DNA from: Azolla caroliniana
Taxonomy: Eukaryota > Polypodiophyta
NCBI GenBank assembly: GCA_043228905.1
Contig: JBHGNT010000022.1
Coordinates: forward strand, 4,340,001-4,404,000
DNA length: 64,000 bases
Direction: 5' to 3'
Shown: positions 56,801 through 64,000 of the stretch, piece by piece
Position numbering within the stretch: the first letter of the stretch is position 1
How the letters are laid out: each line of letters begins with the position of its first letter
Position numbers and translations under genes: made by a program
The notes under the pieces: generated by a model
The model's input: the letters and a program-made list of their open reading frames with translations, nothing else
Database searches by the model: none
Told to the model about the DNA's origin: nothing

Positions 56801-59440
56801 GAAATGAAGCCGGAAGATAAAGCGGCGATGATCAAACTTCTCACGGAGTTTCGCGACGTATTCGCCTGGTCATACGAAGACATGCGATTGCTGGACCCTC
56901 AATTATATCAGCATCAGATCCACTTAGGCAAGGACGCGAAACCAGTGGCGCAAAGACGTTACCGAATGAACCCCAACTACGCCGCCAAAGTGAAGGAGGA
57001 AATCGACAAACTCCTAAGAGTGGGCTTCATCCGGCCGGTAAAGAAAGCGACGTGGCTGAGCCCCATCGTCGTCGTCCCAAAGAAGAACGGTAAAATCCGC
57101 GTGTGTGTAGATTACAGGAAACTAAATGCAGCCACAATTACGGATGCATTCCCTCTTCCGTTCACGGATGGAGTACTGGATGCCGTCGCCGGCCATGAAG
57201 TTTATAGCTTTTTAGACGGGTTCAGCGGATACAATCAAATCCGAATGCACCCCGACGACCAGGAGAAGACAGCGTTCGTCACCGAATGGGGGGTGTTTGT
57301 GGCCGTAGTAATGATGTTCGGACTAAAAACGGCACCAACAACTTTCTAGCGAATCATCATGGAGATCTTCGGTGAATACATTCCAGCCTTCATGCAGGTT
57401 TTCCTGGATGACTTTGCAGTCTATAGCCGGGAAAAAGACCATTTGCAGCACCTACGGTTATGCCTTGAAAAGTGTAGGTTATACCGGCTAAGCTTAAACC
57501 CAGCAAAATGCATCTTTGGGGTTTCAAGTGGAATCTTACTGGGACACATTGTAAGTAAGGAGGGCATTGCGGTCGACCCGGACAAAGTAAACGCGATACT
57601 AGGGGCACCGGCGCCGAAAACGGCCAAAGCACTAAGCCGATTCTTAGGACAGATCCGGTGGCACAGCCGGATGCTCCGTCACTTGGCTGACTTGGCTACA
57701 CCATTACACACCGCGGTACATCGGACACCGTTCCAATGGACGGATACGGAGGATAAGGCATACAATGCCCTGAAGGTACTTTTGTCGCAAGCACCTGTAG
57801 TGCAGCCTCCGGATTGGAGCAAGGAATTTCATGTGTTCGTTGACGCTTCCGACATCGCTATCGGCAGCACCTTAATGCAACTTACGGAGCCAAAATGGTA
57901 CCGGCCGGTATATTACGCCAGCCGGAAGCTGTCCCAAGCGGAGAAGAACTATTCGACTACGGAACGGGAGGCCCTGGGCATGATCTACAGTGTCACAAAG
58001 TTTCGTCATTACCTATTGGGAAGGAAGTTCTCCTTTCATGTGGATCACTCGGCGCTCCTGTACTTAGTGTCCAAGGCGTCCCTGACCGGTAAGTTGGCCC
58101 GTTGGACCTTGCTGTTGCAGGAGTTCGAATTCGAGATCTACCACCGGCCCGGTATCCAGCATGCCGTAACAGACTACCTGAGCCGGTTAGAGTCCGGATA
58201 ATCAGGCGACGGAGTATTGGATGAATTCCCGGATGCAGAGTTATTCCGTATCACCCCGGAAACGGCAGCGGAGGCAGAACTCAAAAAGACTGCTGAGAAT
58301 CTACGTCGGGCCGAGGAGAGCTTACGAAAAGGCCACCAAGCGTACGACCGGCTCAAGGAGGAAAAGGAGAAAATGCTGCAAGAGAAGGACAGGCTCCGGA
58401 GAAACGCCGAAACAGAAGTAGAGCGCCTGAAAGAGGAACTCCGGCAGCTAAAGGACCGGGAGGACCGGAACCATTGCCAGATCAACGGCAAGCTCAAACA
58501 AAAAACGGAGGAATTTGAGCACTTGCACCGAGAGTATAAACGGTTGCAAACGGAGCACAAGGAACGGACGGATGAGCTCCGGCAAGCAGTTGATCGGACC
58601 GCAATGGCATACGCTAATGAACAAGCGGAAAGCAGAAGACGGTTGGAAGAGGCGGAGAAGGTTCGGACAGAGCTCCTCAGGCAACAGCAGGCGGAAAGAG
58701 AAAGAGCGGCGGAGGTACTGCAGAGGCTGCAGACAACATATCAAGGGCAGCTGACGCGCTACAGAGAGCAGGCGGAGGATACGGCTAATCTCATCAAGCA
58801 GTTGAAGGAGGAACGACAAGTTGTGGAAAGTAGAGCGCAAATGGGAGCAAGTCGCATCCAGGATATCATGCGGGCCTGGTTGAACCAGACTAAGAGCTTG
58901 ATCGATAACGGTTCCGTCAAATGGTGGACCAAGTGGGCCCCGAACGCGGCGGAACTCCAATTGCTCCGGGCCGACGTAGAGAACCGGCGGAAGGAGGGAG
59001 ATGATTGCTATATGCTGACTTCCGAAGACTTCACCGGCATAAGAGATGAGCTGGCCGAAGACTTTCAAGCCTTGGCAGAGGACCAACTAGGGCAAGTCCG
59101 GCAACTTGTAGCTCAGCTGGACGACGACAGGCTGGAGGCGCAGATCCAGTTTGAAAGCTACGAGAGGTCCCGGATCCGGGAAGAGAAAGCACGAGAACCG
59201 GTTACGGTCAACCTCAGTGATGAGGAACCGTTAATGGAAGGAGACCCGACCGGAAGCAGTCAAACGGAGATGCCGGAGTCAGAGAAACAAACGGAGCAGC
59301 CGCCTATAGAGCAGCCGGAGCAGTCTCAGTCCCAACCGCAACCACAGTAGCAGCAGCAAGCACAGCCGCAACAACCACAACCGGAAGAACAATTGGAAAC
59401 TCTGGAACAAAGTATTTTGGACAATTTGGGTGAACAATGA
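53873..59440 (+). pseudogene. Element B single-frame polyprotein: gag-protease-RT-RNase H-coiled coil
   Basis: One frame runs from ATG 53873 to TGA 59438, broken by stops at 54548, 54776, 57347, 58199 and 59348. The N-terminus is acidic with an (E/K)P repeat (54300-54440). The capsid region matches A. Two knuckles CTICLNAGHSAMEC and CVICQSKSHTTDRC, an R/Y/D-rich linker and a third knuckle CYYCRQEGHYSNQC follow. The protease reads VINGGSGVN, so its catalytic Asp is Asn. RT (FLDGFSGYNQ; FLDDF at 57400) and RNase H are well kept. After FPDAELFRI the frame enters coiled coil (58260-59000) and AAELQLLRADVENRR. Integrase is absent. Confidence 0.92.
54300..54440 (+). repeat. Glu/Lys-Pro repeat in element B gag
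   Basis: Repeated gaaccggaa/gaaccggta units encode EPEKEPEEEPEKTP-like sequence, a stiff charged spacer. Element A has only about 66 residues before the matching capsid start, where B has about 200. Confidence 0.85.
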
Positions 59441-59492
59441 AGGGGCCGAGAAGGGTTCGACGTACAAGGTACAGTCCCACGGGCGTGCCATG
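59441..59492 (+). promoter_or_regulatory. Conserved box before the element B 3' LTR
   Basis: aggggccgagaagggttcg begins it, but the 40 bases touching the LTR are the C/G-rich box shared with element A (cccacgggcgtgcca) rather than a polypurine tract. Confidence 0.55.
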
Positions 59493-59911
59493 TGTTACCG
59501 GCCGGCAAGGAGTCCAAAATACGGAGTGAAGGAATTAAGTAAGTATGGTTGTAAATAAGCATAGTATGGACGGACGGACTGGAAACGGTATGCCGTTCCA
59601 GATCCGGATGGATCCCGAATAGGTGCGATAGGCACCGTTTTGTACTACGGGCCGGAAACCTATTTAAAGGCCCGGACCCCATTGTAATCGCAGCGGATAA
59701 TTAATAGAGCGTATGGTGTTTATACTTCTGTGTTGATTTCCGTTCTGTACTTACTGTTATATCTTACGCGTGTAATTAACAAAAGCGCTCTAATCGTGTA
59801 ACCTACGTAAGTCGGTGTAATCGTTGAGTCATAATCCTATGCCGTAATCGCCCTTTGGTGAAGTGTCTCCGCGACACCTTGTGTTAGGCCTTGTCCGGTC
59901 AGAGAATAACA
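59493..59911 (+). repeat. Element B 3' LTR
   Basis: TGTTACCGGCC...GAGAATAACA, 419 bp, with tatttaaa near 59660. Confidence 0.93.
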
Positions 59912-60271
59912 CTTAGTGTAAAAAGAAATGTTGTCATTCTTGTAGGCGCAAGATTAGAGCGCAATAGTGTAGAGAGAGAGAGAGAGAGAGAAACGAAGAG
60001 GTCGTTGCCCTTGTTGTAACCGCCGCCTGTGGCGAAGATCGTGAGCACAAGGTCGTTGCCTCCATGAGCTCACTGTTGTAATTATTGTTACATAGTGATA
60101 GTTTGCAGTCTGTGGGCTGCCGTGGTTTTTTCCCTAGTTTGGGTTTTCCACGTTAACATCCTGTGTACTCTTCTCTTCATTGTGTCGTGCATTCATTCCC
60201 GTTTTTCTGTGTTTGATTCTAAGCTTGGTTTTGGCCAAGCGTTGTTCATCAGGAGTGCGTAGTTCTTGTCA
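59912..60271 (+). repeat. C5 5' LTR, left part missing
   Basis: It matches the 3' half of the LTR family of the solo LTRs, reversed (ttgtcattcttgt, gcgcaagattagagcgcaa, AG microsatellite 59973-59992, gcgtagttcttgtca). It starts abruptly at the end of element B. Confidence 0.88.
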
Positions 60272-60274
60272 AAC

Positions 60275-60286
60275 TGGTATCAGAGC
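60275..60286 (+). promoter_or_regulatory. C5 primer binding site, initiator tRNA-Met type
   Basis: TGGTATCAGAGC, three bases after the LTR, as in C1. Confidence 0.93.
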
Positions 60287-60301
60287 GAAACGACACAGAA
60301 A

Positions 60302-63300
60302 ATGGATGATTCGTTGGGAGGCATGTTCAAGCTCACCGGCTCCAACTATTCCGTGTGGAAGTCGAAGATGAGGGACATGCTCGTGGTCAAAGATCTTTGG
60401 TTTCCGGTTCAGTTCGGGGACAAGTGACCGGACAAAATCCACGCCACGATATGGAAGGTGATGCACATGAAGACAACGGCGTACATACGGTGCTTCATCG
60501 ACATGAGCCTATACAACAACTTCAATGAAGAGAGCAAGGCTCATGAGCTCTGGGAGAAGATTGGCATTATGTTTCAGAACAAAAATGCTGTTAACTAGGT
60601 TTCGGTATTCCGGAAGCTAGTAAGACTCCGGTACCAAGATGGCTCCAGCATGGCGGAGCACATGAATGCCTTCCAGGGGCTGATACACCAGGAAACATCA
60701 TTGGAAGTACCTCTCGCCGATGAGGTACTAGCGCTACTCCTGCTCGGTTCCCTCGTGGATAGCTGAGAGACGTTGGTTGTCACTTTGGGCAGCATCGGGC
60801 CGGAAGGGAAACGGTTATCCCTAGCAAGAGTGAAGTCGAGCTTGTTAGATGAGGAGGCGCGTTGAAAAGATAAGGATACAATCTCCGACTCGAAAGCGCT
60901 CCTTACTGAATCGAAACGTGGAAGACAAAGGAACCATCGCCCCTAGAACCGGGAAAAGTCGGGGACACAGTCAAAGTCAAGGGGGAGGCCTACTTGCTTC
61001 TATTGCGGCAAGCCGGCACACTTCCAGAAGAACTGTCGACATTTCCAAAAAGACAAGGAAACCGACGGTATCGATTCGAAGCGGACACCGGACCGGAACG
61101 GTAAAGACGGAGGGTGCTGGACCGGAAGGGAACGACGGCAATCACAGCAAGTGAAGAAGAGTTGATGCTCATCCCCGAGGAGAGTGAGCTAAACCTTGCC
61201 GGCGACGAGATGACCTGGGTGGTTGCCTCCGAAGCGTCGTTCCACCTTACCCCGGACTGGAAATATTCCGGTGATCACGGCTGTGTCCGGATGGGGAATG
61301 AAGGTACATGCCGAATTGTCAGCATAGGAGACGTGTGGTTGACAACACCAACCGGATGCAAGCTACTACTGAAGGATGTTTGACACGTTCCGGAGGTTCG
61401 TCTGAACCTGATATCAACCGGTCGGCTAGATGATGAAGGCTACACAGGTAGCATCCGGAACGGTGTTATGAAGTTCAGCAAACGGAGCCTGATTGTGGCT
61501 CGGGCCCGGAAGGTCAACACGTTGTACCTTATGAATGCCCGGTTATGTTCGGAGGAAGTGAACATGGCATCCGACACTGCCGGTGAGCTATGGCACAAGA
61601 GGCTGTGTCACATGGGTGAGAAGGGGATGAAGAGGCTTGCAGAAGACAACCTCATTCCAGTGAGGAACGTGCACTTGGAGAAGTGCACTGATTGTCTGTC
61701 TAGTAAACAAAACCGGACCTCCTTCCGATCGAGGCCACCGATGAGACGTAATGCACCACTGGAGTTGGTGCATACTGATGTATGTCAAGTGGACACGAAG
61801 TCACATGCCGGATCGCAGTACTTCGTGACATTCATAGATGACCACAACCGGAAGTTGTGGGCCACACCGTTGAAGAAGAAGGATCAGGTGTTATCCGTCT
61901 TCAAAGAGCTCCACGCGAGAGTGGAAAGAGAAACCGGCCGGAAGTTGAAGGCGGTTCGAGCAGATAACGGAGGTGAATACCGGGGGCAGTTTGAGGAGTA
62001 TTGTCGCTCAAAGGGAATCCGGCTCGAATTTACCGTGCCAAAGACGCCGGAACTAAACAAGTTGGCCGAGAGGATGAACCGGACCATAATGAAGAGGGTC
62101 TGGAGTATGTTGGCGCATGCAAAACTACCCAAGATGTTTTGGGCTGAGGCATTGTCGACGGCAACATATGTGATAAACAGATCGCCCTCAGTACCCTTGG
62201 ACGGAGACACGGCACAAAGAGTTTGGACCGGTAAGGAAGTGTCCTACCGGCATCTGAAGGTATTCGGGTGTCTTGCGTATGTGCATGTAGCTAAGGACCG
62301 GATAGGAAAACTAGATTAGAAGACCCGACCATGCATATTCCTCGGTTACGGCAACGATAAGTTCGGCTACCGAGTGTGGGACCTGGTCGACAAGAAGGTA
62401 TTCCGGAGTCGAGATATTATCTTCATGGAGGACAAGACGCTCGCCGACTGGGAGTCAGAGAAGAAGATGATGAACAGATCACCCTCAATACCCTTGGACG
62501 GAGACACGGCACAAAGAGTCTGGACCGGTAAGGAAGTGTCCTACCGGCATCTGAAGGTATTCGGGTGTCTTGCGTATGTGCATGTAGCTAAGGACCGGAG
62601 AGGAAAACTAGATCCGAAGACCCGACCATGCATATTCCTCAGTTATGGTGATAATGAGTTCGGCTACCGAGTGTGGGACCTGGTCGACAAGAAGGTATTC
62701 CGGAGTCGAGATATTATCTTCATGGAGGACAAGACGCTCGCCGACTGGGAGTCGGAGAAGAAGATAATGAACTCCGAGTCGACCGGTAAGGATCGATTCT
62801 ATGATGAGCAGACCCAACCGGCAAGAGACTGGTTAGCACTCAAGGAACCAGCCGGTTACGGTGAGGATACCGAACCGGCAGAAGAAGAAGTAGAGGAAGC
62901 TGAAACTGGAACCGGCCAAGACCCTGAATCGGATTCGGATGAAGAGCAAATGGAGGAGCCAGTTACCGAAGCCCAAAGACGGAGATATCCTTTCAGAGAG
63001 AGAAGGGCCCCCCGGAGATTTCCAGATGCAGAGCATGTGCTGCTAACCGATGAGGGGGAGCCAGAAAGCTTCGAAGAAGCGAAGGATGACACCCACAACC
63101 GCAAATGGTTAAGTGCCATGCAAGATGAGATGGATTCCCTACATGGGAACCATACGTACGAATTGGTGGAGTTGCCGAAAGGAAAGCGGGCACTCCGCAA
63201 CAAGTGGGTGTACAAGTTGAAACCGAGAGATGCCGGCAACCCCCCGAGATATAAAGCCAGGATCGTGGTGAAGGGGTTCTAGCAGAAGAAGGGCGTGGAC

Positions 63301-64000
63301 TTCGACGAGATATTTGCCCCGGTAGTAAAGATGACCTCCATCCGGATGGTGCTGAGTATAGCGGCAAGCATGGACCTCGAGGTAGAGTAGTTGGACGTGA
63401 AGACGACATTCCTTCACGGTGACCTCGAAGAGGAGATCTACATGCAACAATCGGAAGGATTCGTGGAGAAAGGGAAGGAGCAACTAGTTTGTCGGTTGAA
63501 GAAGAGCCTGTACGGACTGAAGCAGGCTCCCCGACAATGGTACCGGAAGTTCGACTCCTTCATGACTGATCAAGGGTACCACAAGACGCAAGTCGATCAC
63601 TATGTGTTTGTGAAGAAGTTCGAAGGAGGTGACTTCCTGATACTCCTTCTCTACGTGGACGACATGTTGATCGTCGGACGGGACCAAGCCAAAATACGGA
63701 TGCTAAAGAAGGCTCTCAACCGGACCTTCTGAATGAAAGACTTGGGTCCGGCAAGACAAATGTTGGGGATACATATCATCCGGAACCGGCCAACGAAGCA
63801 ATTGTGGCTATCACAGGAGAAGTACGTGACAAAGGTGCTTCAGCGGTTCAACATGTCAGATGCGAAACCGGTTGGATCGACACTTCCGGCAAACTGCAGA
63901 TTATCCGGTAAGCAAAACCAGAAGATGAAAGCAGAGAAGGCTGATATGATGCCGTTGGGAGCTTAATGTACGCAATGGTGTGTACCCAACTGGATATAGG
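60302..64000 (+). pseudogene. Ty1/copia C5 gag-pol, cut by the window end
   Basis: ATG 60302 opens gag (MDDSLGGMFKLTGSNYSVWK) with stops at 60425, near 60597 and near 60764 and a frameshift near 60860. Zinc knuckle CFYCGKPAHFQKNC is intact. The protease reads WVVASEASFH, so the catalytic Asp and Gly of DSGA are lost (near 61219). Integrase is the best kept of the copias: LVHTDVCQ, VRADNGGEYRG and LAERMNRTI keep all three acidic residues. A 297-bp duplication follows. RT keeps ALRNKWVYKLKP, SLYGLKQAPRQWYRKFDSF and LLYVDDMLIVGRD (63640-63670). Stops at 62317, 63280, 63388 and 63730 look like C-to-T or G-to-A changes. It ends in late RT. Confidence 0.92.
62176..62769 (+). repeat. 297-bp in-frame tandem duplication in C5 pol
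   Basis: 62176-62472 and 62473-62769 are about 97% alike, both encoding NRSPS(V/I)PLDGDTAQRVW through FMEDKTLADWESEKK. 297 is 99 codons, so the frame is kept. The first copy has a TAG where the second has CCG (DPKTRPC). Confidence 0.93.

Larger units (their letters stand above)
53461..59911 (+). mobile_element. Ty3/gypsy element B, relative of A, integrase deleted
   Basis: 5' LTR about 53461-53819 (its first 64-68 bp are missing) and 3' LTR 59493-59911 are 98% identical over the shared part. B has the same gag, protease, RT and RNase H order as A, then jumps directly to the coiled-coil module that A encodes as ORF2. The 3' flank is a copia LTR fragment (C5), so B landed in or was recombined into it. 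No target duplication can be checked because the 5' end is truncated. Confidence 0.92.

Overview
This is nuclear DNA of a plant or other streptophyte. It carries plant-type Ty1/copia elements with the plant initiator-tRNA primer site TGGTATCAGAGC, Athila-like and chromodomain Ty3/gypsy elements, a LINE-like tail, solo LTRs and spliced-looking genes. I see no bacterial, organellar or housekeeping genes. The species cannot be fixed from the sequence; a large, repeat-rich genome is likely.

Layout. 1-4430: decayed minus-strand gag sequences and a LINE remnant. 4431-8068: minus copia C3, with two solo LTR insertions that still have their target duplications. 8069-31466: plus copia C0, which holds a nest that can be read from 5-bp target duplications. 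C0 contains copia C1 (TTCCG/TTCCA), C1 contains minus copia C2 (ATTTT), and C2 contains an LTR remnant that contains Ty3/gypsy element A (ATGTA). C0 also carries a solo LTR (GAAGA). 31467-36139: two truncated minus copias (C4, C6) and the left piece of copia C7. 36140-42433: chromovirus G2, a young insertion in C7 (TGGAG). 42439-45885: the rest of C7. 45886-53460: the only region that is not LTR-retrotransposon sequence. It has an 83-bp minisatellite, a transposase-like gene X (+), a spliced RING-like gene Y (-), and two blocks of a palindromic AGCTAATTAGCT satellite. 53461-59911: Ty3/gypsy element B, a relative of A without integrase. 59912-64000: plus copia C5, cut by the window end.

How it works together. 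Almost everything is transposon machinery: gag, protease, RT, RNase H and integrase modules between LTRs, primer sites and polypurine tracts. Nearly all copies are broken by stops, frameshifts, deletions or lost catalytic residues. Many changes are C-to-T or G-to-A, as expected from cytosine methylation and deamination.

The most interesting parts are: (1) the X/Y region, possibly an undescribed two-gene DNA transposon whose intron and intergenic space hold a 20-bp palindromic satellite; (2) elements A and B, which share a coiled-coil protein encoded after pol, with B having fused it in frame to RT-RNase H in place of integrase; (3) G2, which has near-identical LTRs but no protease region, so it probably moved recently as a non-autonomous element.
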